In this document: piece by piece, positions 1 through 7,628 of the stretch
Position numbering within the stretch: the stretch's first letter is position 1
Layout of the letters: every line of letters starts with the position of its first letter
DNA from: an uncultured Roseibium sp.
Lineage (GTDB): Bacteria > Pseudomonadota > Alphaproteobacteria > Rhizobiales > Stappiaceae
Reading direction: 5' to 3'
Assembly: GCF_963675985.1 (NCBI RefSeq)
Contig: NZ_OY780957.1
Coordinates: 1,224,001 to 1,288,000, forward strand
Length of the DNA: 64,000 nucleotides
Notes under the pieces: model-generated
The model's database searches: none
What the model was told of the DNA's origin: nothing
Seen by the model: the letters and a program-made list of their open reading frames with translations, nothing else
Program-made: the position numbers and the translations under genes

Positions 1-1
1 G

Positions 2-769
2 ATCTCGTCCGGCGAACCGGTCACGATCGGCTCCATCGAGAAGATGTCCAAGTCGAAGAAGAACACCGTCGATCCCACGGATATCATCGAAACCTACGGC
101 GCGGACACCGCCCGCTGGTTCATGCTGTCGGACAGCCCGCCAGAACGCGACGTGATCTGGACCGAGGAAGGCGTTCAGGGCTCCTGGCGCTTTGTCCAGC
201 GTGTCTGGCGCCTGATCGGGGAAATCGCCGAAAAGACTGGTCCGCTCGGCCCGGCTCCGGACTTTTCCGGTGCGGCTGCGGACCTGCGCGGCGCGACCCA
301 CAAGACGCTGGCCGCCGTCTCCAAGGACCTGGAATCGCTCGGCTTCAACCGGGCCGTTGCTCGCATCTATGAATTCGTCAACCAGATCGGCAAGGCGCTT
401 CATGAGGGTATGGACAGCGCCGACATGGCTTACGCGGTGCGCGAAGCCGGTGAATACCTGACCCAGATGATGGCTCCGATGATGCCGCATCTGGCCGAGG
501 AATGCTGGACCGCACTGGGGCAGGAAGGCCTGATTTCCGAGACTGCCTGGCCTGCCGTCGACGAAAGCCTTCTGGTCGACGACACCGTGACCCTGCCGAT
601 CCAGATCAACGGCAAGAAGCGCGGCGAGATCACCGTTCAAAGAGACGCTTCCAAAGAGGCGGTCGAAGCGGCTACTCTGCAGCTGGATTTCGTGCAGCGT
701 GCGCTGGAAGGCCGCGCGCCCCGCAAGATTATCGTGGTGCCGCAAAGGATTGTGAATGTCGTCGCCTGA
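2..769 (+). CDS. leuS: Leucyl-tRNA synthetase, C-terminal part (5' end outside window)
   Basis: The class I synthetase charges tRNA-Leu with leucine. The frame is open from the window edge, so only about the last 255 residues are present. The ATP-binding KMSKS signature lies at the very start (codons at 44-58), followed by the alpha-helical anticodon-binding domain and a C-terminal domain rich in basic residues. The short track of residues before KMSKS continues upstream in frame, so the ATG at 44 is internal and not a start. The gene overlaps the next one, lptE, by 14 bp, which suggests co-transcription and translational coupling. The leuS-lptE-holA order is typical of alphaproteobacteria. 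Confidence 0.97.
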   Translation: MSSGEPVTIGSIEKMSKSKKNTVDPTDIIETYGADTARWFMLSDSPPERDVIWTEEGVQGSWRFVQRVWRLIGEIAEKTGPLGPAPDFSGAAADLRGATHKTLAAVSKDLESLGFNRAVARIYEFVNQIGKALHEGMDSADMAYAVREAGEYLTQMMAPMMPHLAEECWTALGQEGLISETAWPAVDESLLVDDTVTLPIQINGKKRGEITVQRDASKEAVEAATLQLDFVQRALEGRAPRKIIVVPQRIVNVVA

Positions 770-1319
770 TGGAATTGATCGAAGCCGCCGCAACTTCCTG
801 AACGTCGCACTCTCCGCGGCCCTGGCCGGCGGCCTTGCCGCCGGTTGCCAGGTCCGCCCACTCTACGGAACCATGACCACGCCCGGCGGACAGGCGGTTC
901 CGGCGGAGCTGGCGGCAATCGATATCGATCCGATCAGCGACCGGTACGCGGACGAGGACGCCGCCCGTGTCCTCTACAACGAACTGACGTTCAATTTCGA
1001 ACGAGGGGCCAACCGGGCCGAGAAGCTCTACCGGCTCAAGATCCTGATGGATCTGGCGTCTTCGGAAGTCGGTGTGGAACAGTTGTCGGACGTGCCGGCG
1101 GCCTACACCATGACGATGAACACCACATTCGTCCTGAGCGATATCGCCACCCGCAAGACGCTAATGACCGGCAAGTCGTTTGCCACTGCGTCCTATGACT
1201 TCTCCAACCAGCGTTTTGCAAACATTCGGGCGAAAAGGGATGCAGAAGAGCGCGCCGCGAAGGCGGTCGCCCAGGACATCCAGGCCCGGATCGCCGGATA
1301 TTTCGCAACCAGGTCGTAG
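756..1319 (+). CDS. lptE: LPS-assembly lipoprotein LptE
   Basis: A 187-residue outer-membrane lipoprotein that plugs the LptD translocon and helps insert lipopolysaccharide. The N-terminus has a short basic stretch, a hydrophobic segment and a lipobox LAAGC with the acylated cysteine at residue 31. The basic stretch reads SRRNFL (residues 10-15), a good match to the twin-arginine (Tat) consensus S-R-R-x-F-L, so export may be Tat- rather than Sec-dependent. An AAAGGA ribosome-binding site lies just before the ATG. The gene starts inside the end of leuS and is followed 3 bp later by holA, so the three look like one operon. Confidence 0.9.
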   Translation: MSSPDGIDRSRRNFLNVALSAALAGGLAAGCQVRPLYGTMTTPGGQAVPAELAAIDIDPISDRYADEDAARVLYNELTFNFERGANRAEKLYRLKILMDLASSEVGVEQLSDVPAAYTMTMNTTFVLSDIATRKTLMTGKSFATASYDFSNQRFANIRAKRDAEERAAKAVAQDIQARIAGYFATRS

Positions 1320-1322
1320 GTC

Positions 1323-2363
1323 ATGACCGCACTCAAGGCGACCGACATCGACAGGTTCCTTGCCAAGCCGCCGTCTCATGGCGGCGTCGTGCTGATCTAC
1401 GGGCCGGACACGGGTCTCGTGTCGGAACGGGCAACGACCCTGGTCGCAAAGGCATCCGAGGGCGATGACGATCCGTTCAATCTAATCAAGCTCGACGGCT
1501 CCGACGTCGCTTCCGATCCTGACCGGCTGATTGACGAGGCCCTGACCATCCCGCTCTTCGGCGGGCGCCGGATCATCTGGATCAGGGATACCGGCGGGAA
1601 GTCGCTCGATAACGCCCTGAAACCGGTCCTCAAGCTCGACGACTGCCCCTCCCTGATCGTTCTGGAAGCAGGCGACCTGAAGAAAGGCGCCGGCCTGCGC
1701 AAGCTGATTGAAGCGGACCGGAAAGCCTATGCCCTCCCCTGTTACGCGGACACAGACCGCAGCATCGATCACCTGATCGACCAGGAAACCCGGGAAGCCG
1801 ACCTGACCATTACGCGGGAAGCCCGGGCATCTCTCCACGGCCTGCTTGGCGGCGACCGGATGGCAAGCCGGGGCGAACTGAAGAAACTCTGCCTCTACGC
1901 CCTCGGCAAGGGCAAGATCGACAGCGACGACGTGGAAGCCATTATCGGCGATGCCTCCGCCTTTGAGCTATCCGAACTGATCGACGCCGCCGCCATTGGC
2001 GACCTTGCAACGCTCGATCATGGACTGGAACGTCTGACGGCTGCCGGTTCCAATGCCTCGGTCATCGCCGGACGTGCCCTGAAACATTTTCAGGATCTGC
2101 ACCGCATGCGGGCCGATCTCGACCGAGGCAAATCCGCGACCCAGATCGTCGACAGCCAACGCCCGCCGGTCTTCTTCAAGCGAAAGGCAGGCCTTGCCCG
2201 TCAGATCCAGACATGGTCGTCGGCGGATCTGGAAAAGGCCATGGAGCGTCTTGCCGACGCCATGCGTGTCTCCCGCCTGAACGCCAACCTCGGCGTTCCC
2301 GTCCTCTCTGAAACGCTCCTGGTCCTCGGCCGCGTCGCTGCCAGCCGTGGTCGGCGTAGGTAG
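1323..2363 (+). CDS. holA: DNA polymerase III delta subunit
   Basis: A 346-residue protein of the usual delta-subunit length. It is the clamp-loader subunit that opens the beta sliding clamp. The N-terminal AAA+-like domain is degenerate, starting with VVLIYGPDTGLV in place of a true P-loop, as expected for delta, and is followed by a helical C-terminal collar domain (about residues 215-340). The start lies 3 bp after lptE. In related genomes holA is normally followed directly by parB. Here a 4.2 kb accessory island separates them. Confidence 0.93.
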   Translation: MTALKATDIDRFLAKPPSHGGVVLIYGPDTGLVSERATTLVAKASEGDDDPFNLIKLDGSDVASDPDRLIDEALTIPLFGGRRIIWIRDTGGKSLDNALKPVLKLDDCPSLIVLEAGDLKKGAGLRKLIEADRKAYALPCYADTDRSIDHLIDQETREADLTITREARASLHGLLGGDRMASRGELKKLCLYALGKGKIDSDDVEAIIGDASAFELSELIDAAAIGDLATLDHGLERLTAAGSNASVIAGRALKHFQDLHRMRADLDRGKSATQIVDSQRPPVFFKRKAGLARQIQTWSSADLEKAMERLADAMRVSRLNANLGVPVLSETLLVLGRVAASRGRRR

Positions 2364-2460
2364 CAGATTAGCTAAATTTCCCGTCGTCATGCCATGGCTC
2401 GACCATGCCGTTACCGTGCCCAAAAAGAAGCTGTTCTTAGAGGGCGATGTCACAGCATGG

Positions 2461-2616
2461 ATGCCCGGATCAAGTCCATTGCTGTCCGGTTTAATGTTGG
2501 ACTTCTCATATATCTCATTTGAAAGATTGAAGAATTTCAGATCGTACGGCTTAGAGACACGCAATGGTCTCCCCACTTGTCATCCCGGTTTGGCGCGGTA
2601 GCGGCAAGACCGGGAT
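2461..2616 (+). repeat. Dispersed intergenic repeat, copy A (left edge of island)
   Basis: The stretch 2364-2724 holds no gene. It contains ATGCCCGGATCAAGTCC at 2461, then TGCTGTCCGGTTTAAT (2480-2495), and about 85 bp later a hairpin with arms ATCCCGGT (2582-2589) and ACCGGGAT (2609-2616). The same blocks occur in inverted orientation at 6327-6425, so the two copies bracket the island as large inverted repeats. The TGCCCGGA..TCCGGGCA and GTCATCCCGG..CCGGGATCC types are common dispersed palindromic elements in alphaproteobacteria. I infer the same class here. Confidence 0.75.
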
Positions 2617-2724
2617 CCAGTATTCCGTGTAGTCTGCGAGTGGAAAAGATACGGCCTTATGTATCAAACGCACCAGTCTCAGCCGGAGGGCTGAGCGGTG
2701 ATTAAGGCGCTTCTCCTTACATTA

Positions 2725-3627
2725 TCAATACTCGTGAACATCAATTGCGCTATCTCTGCTGAATTCCAATCTGAAATCGCGACCGTTGTAACTGAACATC
2801 ATAAAGTGGTGGGAGTATTCAGCCGTTCTAGATACGTTTTCATAAAATATGTGCCCATGCAGAACGATTGTTTCTTTGGAAACAGGCCAGACATTTTTCC
2901 CAATATCGACAGCAAGGGTTTCCGCAATCTGATTGTTCAACTCTCCGCTTGGAATGATCACTTCATGCCATTCTTCAATAGTCGCATCATCAGCGATGAT
3001 TGGTGTATTGTTAGCCATCCGAATATGGGAAATGGGAACAAATTCAGAGAAAACACGCTTCAGCACAGCGGGCGTTTTCCCGTGATTGTTGATCGTCCAT
3101 CTTATTTTCGGAACGAAGCCTTCTTGTGTTCCGCTGAAATACTTCCGAACGACCTTTGGAAACAGATACGGGCGTTCAAGTCTCCGGTTGAAACTTTCTA
3201 CAAGATCAGCTTGCCTTTTTGCTTCTTTGGCAGCTTCCCAAGCCGCATCAGCGCCGCTCTTGGTATGTTTCGAAGCGCTTCCGGCAAAGATAGCGGCAGC
3301 AATGGCAGCGCCCAGGGTCAATACGCCTATCGCGGCGCCAACTACACTGATCCAGAAAGTATATCGTGCCCAACGGGCGGAATCTCTAGCGGCATCTGCC
3401 GCCTTCCATTGAGCGCAAAGATCGGAATTACGGTTGTTCTCACCTGGCTCGCATGGCTGAGTGAGACGGTCTGGCTTTTCCTCACTATCAAAAATCCAAG
3501 AAAATGGATTCGCTACAGTTATCTGTTTGTCATCGGGTGGATTCTGTTCTTCAGCCCTGCCGCCTTGTGGTGGTAGCGAAAGAACTAGTGCAAAGACAAT
3601 GATGTACAGCCAATAGCTTCTAAACAT
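2725..3627 (-). CDS. Hypothetical exported or membrane protein
   Basis: A 300-residue protein of unknown function. It starts with a signal-peptide-like segment (hydrophobic residues about 5-20, then QGGRAEE). It has a DLCAQWKAADAARDS stretch around residue 70 and one strong transmembrane segment (about residues 88-115, rich in Ala, Ile and Gly). A basic coiled linker follows, and then a soluble domain of about 150 residues ending in a beta-rich region. The QWKAADAA..SARWA plus transmembrane arrangement recurs in alphaproteobacterial accessory proteins (from memory). A 292-codon open frame on the opposite strand covers the same bases; the minus-strand reading is preferred because of its signal and membrane architecture. 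Its first 43 bp overlap the end of the DUF6471 gene upstream, so the two are probably co-transcribed. Confidence 0.6.
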   Translation of the reverse strand: MFRSYWLYIIVFALVLSLPPQGGRAEEQNPPDDKQITVANPFSWIFDSEEKPDRLTQPCEPGENNRNSDLCAQWKAADAARDSARWARYTFWISVVGAAIGVLTLGAAIAAAIFAGSASKHTKSGADAAWEAAKEAKRQADLVESFNRRLERPYLFPKVVRKYFSGTQEGFVPKIRWTINNHGKTPAVLKRVFSEFVPISHIRMANNTPIIADDATIEEWHEVIIPSGELNNQIAETLAVDIGKNVWPVSKETIVLHGHIFYENVSRTAEYSHHFMMFSYNGRDFRLEFSRDSAIDVHEY

Positions 3628-3809
3628 TGCAAAAGAAACGCCGCGCTAAATTTCCCCCGAGAGAGCTTATTCCGCACGTTTGCCTCTTTATCGTCAACTC
3701 CGATTGCAGAAAGCCTATCAACCAACTGAGCGTATGTGACGCCCTTACGCTTCAATTCAGCCTTCAGGAGGTTAGCCGCGCGGGCTTCCCAGTCCGTCTT
3801 TTCCGCCAT
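3585..3809 (-). CDS. DUF6471 helix-turn-helix protein
   Basis: A 74-residue small protein. The stretch from ARAANLLKAELKRKGVTYAQL to KLSRGKFSAAFLLQCLEAIG resembles the DUF6471 family, an XRE-like helix-turn-helix fold in which the repeated pattern of a helix, a turn and VRNKLSRGKF forms the recognition region. It probably binds DNA, perhaps regulating itself and the membrane-protein gene it overlaps by 43 bp. It is divergent from the transposase gene starting at about 3.9 kb, and the 3810-3915 gap would hold both promoters. The family assignment comes from memory of the motif and has not been searched. Confidence 0.7.
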   Translation of the reverse strand: MAEKTDWEARAANLLKAELKRKGVTYAQLVDRLSAIGVDDKEANVRNKLSRGKFSAAFLLQCLEAIGCTSLSLH

Positions 3810-3915
3810 AACGTACCGCCTTTAATGCAAAAAGTATCGTATTAGCTACATATGCCCTTGTAAGGGATACGTCAACGTACTATATATGATGCATAGGCAT
3901 CGAAAACAGTATGTT

Positions 3916-4869
3916 ATGGCGCAGCACTTCCTCCTTTCAGCTCAAGCACGGACCCTCTCCCTGAAGTCCATCTATCAGGGTGGAGAGGAAAAGGCTTACA
4001 GCACGTTCCGGGCCATCCGTTGGCACGAGACGAACGGGGAAGCCGTTTGCCCGCGTTGTGGCTGCTGTGACACCTACGACATTCCGACCCGTCGCAAGTT
4101 CAAATGCGCAGCCTGTCATCATCAGTTTTCAGTGACAAGCGGCACGATCTTCGCCAGCCGGAAAATGTCCTTTACCGACCTGCTCGCTGCGATCTGCATA
4201 TTCGTGAACTCTGCGAAGGGCATCAGCGCCTTGCAGCTTTCCCGTGACCTGGACTGCCAATACAAGACGGCTTTCGTCCTGTCGCACAAGCTGCGCGAAG
4301 CGATGGCCGCTGAGATCAAGGGCCACACCCTAGACGATGAAGTCGAGATCGACGGCGCATATTTCGGCGGTCATATCCGCCCGGAGAACAAGAAAGAGGA
4401 CCGCAAGGACCGCCGTCTTGCGCGTCACCAGACCGGCACGCGCCGTGTCGTCATCGCCATGCGTGAGCGCAAGGGTCGGACGTTGACCTTTATCGGCCGC
4501 TCGGAAGCCGAAGGCGTAGACCATGCCAAGCATTTCGTTGACCGCGATGCGATCATGTACGCCGATGAAGCCTCGCACTGGGATGCACTGCATGATGGCT
4601 GGAAAACCTATCGCATCAATCATTCGGAAGCTTACGCAATCGACCACGTGTCAACGAACCAAGCCGAAAGCTTCTTCTCCCGCCTGCGTCGTATGGTTCG
4701 CGGACAGCATCACCATGTCAGTGCGCGTTACCTGTACCAATACGCAGGCCATGCCGCATGGCTTGAGGATCATCGTCGCGAGAGCAACGGTGCGCTTGCC
4801 GGCCGTGCACTTGGTTTAGCTATGGCGCATCCGGTTAGCCGGGAGTGGAAGGGGTACTGGCAGCGTTAG
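3916..4869 (+). mobile_element. IS1595-family (ISXO2-like) transposase
   Basis: The transposase has 317 residues from the ATG at 3916; an in-frame ATG at 3886 would add 10 residues. The N-terminus has a zinc ribbon with CPRC (about residue 50) and CAAC (about residue 70). It is followed by the SGTIFASRKM segment, then a DDE-type nuclease with EIDGAYFGG (first Asp), YADEASHW (second acidic region) and NQAESFFSRLRR near the end. All regions expected for an active enzyme are present and there is no frameshift. I could not find terminal inverted repeats close to either end, and the 3' end overlaps the convergent Fic gene by 35 bp. This is unlike a simple insertion sequence, so it may be a remnant or drive a larger element with passenger genes. 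Confidence 0.88.
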
Positions 4870-5491
4870 CGCTTTCCAACTGCTCATTTAAGAGCTCAGA
4901 TACAAGCTGATGGAGTGGGCTCAAATCCAATTCTCCATTTTTAAAACTCGCATCCACTTCCTTAAGAGCGCGTACATATGGGTCATTTTCCTCGCCGCGC
5001 TTTCTACTAAGTAATTCAGGTAGCGTATTGGATCCCTTGATCATACCTCCAGCCCGCATACATAAAATATAGTAGGCCGTTAGCCTTGCGGTTCGTCCAT
5101 TTCCATTGACGAAAGGGTGGATCCAATTCAATCGCCACAATGCAAAACTAGCGAGAACAACCGGGTCTGCATTTGAAATGTTGATGTTTATTTGGTTGAC
5201 GAAATCATCCATCAAAGCCTGAACGTGGATCCACATTGGAGGCTTATGCGCATCATCAGCATTGCCCAAATTCACTGCACAGCGTCTAAATTGGCCAGCA
5301 TCAGAATGCAGGCAGACTATCGCGTGATAATTGAAAGCCTTAAGAACCGTTTGAGAAACATAAATACGGTTAGTGGCGATAGATGCTTCTACAATTGACA
5401 CTAAAAAATCGTATTGGCGCTTCAGGTTGGACACCTGAAGCGACTGATAATTTGGGCTATATTCTGTAGGATCTAGGTCGAATAATATCAA
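4835..5491 (-). CDS. Fic-domain protein (putative AMPylase toxin)
   Basis: A 218-residue protein with a complete Fic active-site motif, HPFVNGNGRTAR (consensus HPFxxGNGRxxR; about residues 125-136), so AMP transfer from ATP to a target hydroxyl is plausible. The start codon appears to be TTG at 5491. No clear (S/T)xxxE(G/N) inhibitory helix is visible in the protein itself, so any control should come from a partner. The 60-residue ORF ending 3 bp upstream is the obvious candidate. The C-terminal 11 codons run into the end of the convergent transposase gene. The surrounding bases are more AT-rich than the housekeeping genes. Confidence 0.8.
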   Translation of the reverse strand: MILFDLDPTEYSPNYQSLQVSNLKRQYDFLVSIVEASIATNRIYVSQTVLKAFNYHAIVCLHSDAGQFRRCAVNLGNADDAHKPPMWIHVQALMDDFVNQININISNADPVVLASFALWRLNWIHPFVNGNGRTARLTAYYILCMRAGGMIKGSNTLPELLSRKRGEENDPYVRALKEVDASFKNGELDLSPLHQLVSELLNEQLESANAASTPSTPG

Positions 5492-5494
5492 ATC

Positions 5495-5677
5495 TTATTC
5501 GCTTTCGGCCAAGACCTTCTCTATCTCTATTTTCGTCATGCCGCTATCTTTCGGCATACCGGCGAAAACAATAGATACACGCTGCTTTTGAAACTCTTCC
5601 TTGGTGAGTTTTTCTTTGGCGCTTTCCATGAGCTTTTTGAGAAGGCCATCATCAGTCCTGATCGTGAGCGTTGCCAT
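5495..5677 (-). CDS. Small protein upstream of Fic (possible antitoxin)
   Basis: A 60-residue charged protein beginning MATLTIRTDDGLLKKL, with a Lys/Glu-rich middle. It has an excellent ribosome-binding site, AGGAGG, at 5690-5685, 7 bp before the ATG, which makes it a real gene. It ends 3 bp before the Fic start, so the pair is very likely an operon and translationally coupled. The arrangement of a small ORF directly before Fic is that of class I Fic toxin-antitoxin modules, but I do not see the (S/T)xxxE(G/N) antitoxin motif. The antitoxin role is therefore inferred from position only. Confidence 0.6.
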   Translation of the reverse strand: MATLTIRTDDGLLKKLMESAKEKLTKEEFQKQRVSIVFAGMPKDSGMTKIEIEKVLAESE

Positions 5678-5777
5678 GATCGTTCCTCCTAACCAAATCA
5701 GTGCCTGAATCAGATCATATATTGGTAATCAAATTATTTGTAGGTTTTTTCCCACGTGCGTCTAATTGACTCTATCG

Positions 5778-6233
5778 TCAACGATTTAACCGCCACAACT
5801 GCAAACCCTTCCCATTCCCCTCTGATACAACGCGCCCTTGCTTGCGTAGGTTCCCAAGCGTTCGTGACACGCTGCTAGTCAGCTTGATCAGGTACTTCCG
5901 GTCGTTCGGATTCTCGCATCGGGCCTCAACGATCTTGAGTGCTATCTGGCGACTGGTGAGCGGTTCTGTGGCTTCCCTGAGTATCTCTGAGATCGACCGG
6001 GAAAGCTGCCCGTGAGGCAAGAGCGACGGACCGGACCGTTCCGGCATCAAATCGTCCAGGTCGTCCTGAAACCCAAGTATGCGAAGCGTCTTGTCCACGG
6101 TCGCCATGTCATTGCCGATTTCAGCAATCCGGGCTCTGAGACGGATTAGCTCATTGTAGAGATCGGCACGCTTTCCCAGAAGTCCAGTGATAGCGTGTTC
6201 ATAGGTCTTGGTCTTCGACGGTTTCATAAACAT
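5778..6233 (-). CDS. Hypothetical protein with coiled coil and winged-helix-like domain
   Basis: A 151-residue protein. Residues about 10-55 form a heptad-rich helix (KRADLYNELIRLRARIAEI region). A linker follows, and residues about 75-150 look like a winged helix: a helix with SRSISEILREA, then SRQIALKIVEA, then a third helix SSVSRTLGNLRKQG followed by a wing ending in QLWRLNR. It is probably DNA-binding. The ATG at 6227 is an alternative start. It is the last gene of the island before parB and is read in the same direction as the Fic operon. Specific function is not recognised. Confidence 0.65.
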   Translation of the reverse strand: MFMKPSKTKTYEHAITGLLGKRADLYNELIRLRARIAEIGNDMATVDKTLRILGFQDDLDDLMPERSGPSLLPHGQLSRSISEILREATEPLTSRQIALKIVEARCENPNDRKYLIKLTSSVSRTLGNLRKQGRVVSEGNGKGLQLWRLNR

Positions 6234-6326
6234 GTATTGTAAGGAACCGACGCGTCTTGATCAGTCAGACAGTTGGTGCTCTTGATACATAATTCCGAAA
6301 AGATAGCAGATTCAATAGATTACTGG

Positions 6327-6425
6327 ATCCCAGCCTTCGCTGGGATGACAACAAACTCTCAGATCAAGCGGATTGCCATATTCAGTCAAAATTAAACCGG
6401 ACAGCAGTGGATCAAGTCCGGGCAT
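6327..6425 (-). repeat. Dispersed intergenic repeat, copy B (right edge of island)
   Basis: On the minus strand this reads ATGCCCGGACTTGATCC (from 6425), TGCTGTCCGGTTTAAT (6406-6391), and finally a perfect 8 bp hairpin with arms ATCCCAGC and GCTGGGAT around a 4-base loop (6327-6346). It is the inverted counterpart of the repeat at 2461-2616. The 11-mer GGACTTGATCC here is the exact reverse complement of GGATCAAGTCC in copy A, so that internal palindrome arm is flipped. The whole stretch 6234-6605 contains no gene. Confidence 0.75.
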
Positions 6426-6504
6426 CACGGAGGAATTGTCAGAAAATCCGGCAGGCCGCCAAGAAATAATTACGGCTGCGAATCGAGGCATGGAATTCAA
6501 GGCC

Positions 6505-6608
6505 TAGAGCACGTCACGAAAAAGTGGATCCCGGTTTTTTGCAACAAGACGTGCGTCAGTAGCGGATAGAGCATGTCACATGAATTCGGATGAATGCGGC
6601 ATGCTCTA
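6505..6608. repeat. Paired palindromic repeat at the parB 3' end
   Basis: There are two hairpin-forming units. The first has arms GCACGTC (6509-6515) and GACGTGC (6548-6554). The second has arms TAGAGCATG (6567-6575) and CATGCTCTA (6600-6608), the latter running into the parB stop codon. The GAGCATGTCAC-type element is a dispersed alphaproteobacterial intergenic repeat by my recollection. Here it could also serve as the parB transcription terminator or an mRNA-stabilising end. Confidence 0.55.
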
Positions 6609-7517
6609 ACGGGTTTCAACACCCAGCTTGCGGCACAGCTCCTCGAGCTGTTCCAGCGATGTATATTTGATCTTGAGATCGCCCGTTTCCTTGCCCGGCT
6701 TGTGGCCGACGGAGACCTTCAGTCCGAGCGTATCGGTCAGACGTTTTTCCAGCGCCTTGGTATCCGCGTCCTTTTCCGCCTTGGTCGCGGACGATTTCGT
6801 CCCGCCCTTCAGCTTCGTCAAGGCTTCCGGATCCTGAGCGATCTTTTCCGCATCACGGACCGTCAGGCCCCTTTCGACAATGATCTCCGCGAGCGCAGCC
6901 GGATCGTCCACCGTGATCAGCGCCCGGGCGTGACCGGCGGTCAGCAGACCTTCGGCAAGGTAATCCTTCACCGAGTTCGGCAGCTTCAGAAGACGCATGG
7001 TGTTGGCCACGTGACTGCGGCTCTTGCCGATGACCTTGGCAAGCTGTCCCTGGCTGTATTCGAATTCCGCCGTCAATTGATCGTAGCCCATGGCCTCTTC
7101 GATCGGATTGAGATCGGCACGCTGGACGTTTTCGATGATCGCAATCTCGAGCGCTTCCTGGTCGGTCACGTCCCGGATGATGATCGGCGCATCATGCAGC
7201 CCCGCCCGCTGCGCGGCCCGCCAGCGGCGTTCGCCGGCGATGATTTCATAGCGGTCCGCCTTTCCCGCGGCCGGACGGACCAGGATCGGCTGGATAATCC
7301 CCTTCGCCTTCAGGGATTCCGACAGATCTCCCAAATCCTTCTCGGTGAAGGTCTTGCGCGGATTACGCGGATTGGGCTCCAGATGCTCGATCGGCACCTT
7401 GCGGGTATCGCGCGGCGGCGTCCGTTCAGGTGCGGAGCCAGGGTTGGGAGCCGCCTCGCCGATCAAAGCCGCGAGTCCGCGCCCCAAACGTTTGTTCTTG
7501 CCGCCTTCATCCGCCAT
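6606..7517 (-). CDS. parB: Chromosome-partitioning protein ParB
   Basis: A 303-residue protein that binds parS, spreads as a CTP-dependent DNA clamp and loads SMC/ParA for origin segregation. The N-terminus has the ParA-interacting stretch LGRGLAALIG (residues 11-20). The CTP-binding box GERRWRAAQ is at residues 95-103. A helix-turn-helix (SQGQLAKVIGKSRSHVANTM, about residue 155) and a C-terminal dimerisation domain follow. It lies 111 bp downstream of parA, same strand. Five parS-type sites are found within 9 kb. Confidence 0.97.
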   Translation of the reverse strand: MADEGGKNKRLGRGLAALIGEAAPNPGSAPERTPPRDTRKVPIEHLEPNPRNPRKTFTEKDLGDLSESLKAKGIIQPILVRPAAGKADRYEIIAGERRWRAAQRAGLHDAPIIIRDVTDQEALEIAIIENVQRADLNPIEEAMGYDQLTAEFEYSQGQLAKVIGKSRSHVANTMRLLKLPNSVKDYLAEGLLTAGHARALITVDDPAALAEIIVERGLTVRDAEKIAQDPEALTKLKGGTKSSATKAEKDADTKALEKRLTDTLGLKVSVGHKPGKETGDLKIKYTSLEQLEELCRKLGVETR

Positions 7518-7628
7518 GACGCACCTGTTTTTCTTTTTATTTCAATAAGTTATCTACGTATCTACCGTTTTACCCGAGAGCTTCTGCGCCCTCGGGTCAA
7601 TTCGGTTCCGATTCATTCCGCCAAATGA

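Noticed and set aside
2698..3576. Plus-strand open frame of 292 codons antisense to the exported-protein gene
   Set aside because: The minus-strand reading has a signal peptide, a transmembrane segment and a familiar motif. The plus-strand reading also begins hydrophobic but continues with no domain character. This could be wrong, as both frames are open.
6594..7628. Long open frame antisense to parB
   Set aside because: It is mostly a shadow of parB, Arg/Leu-rich, and has no recognisable domain.
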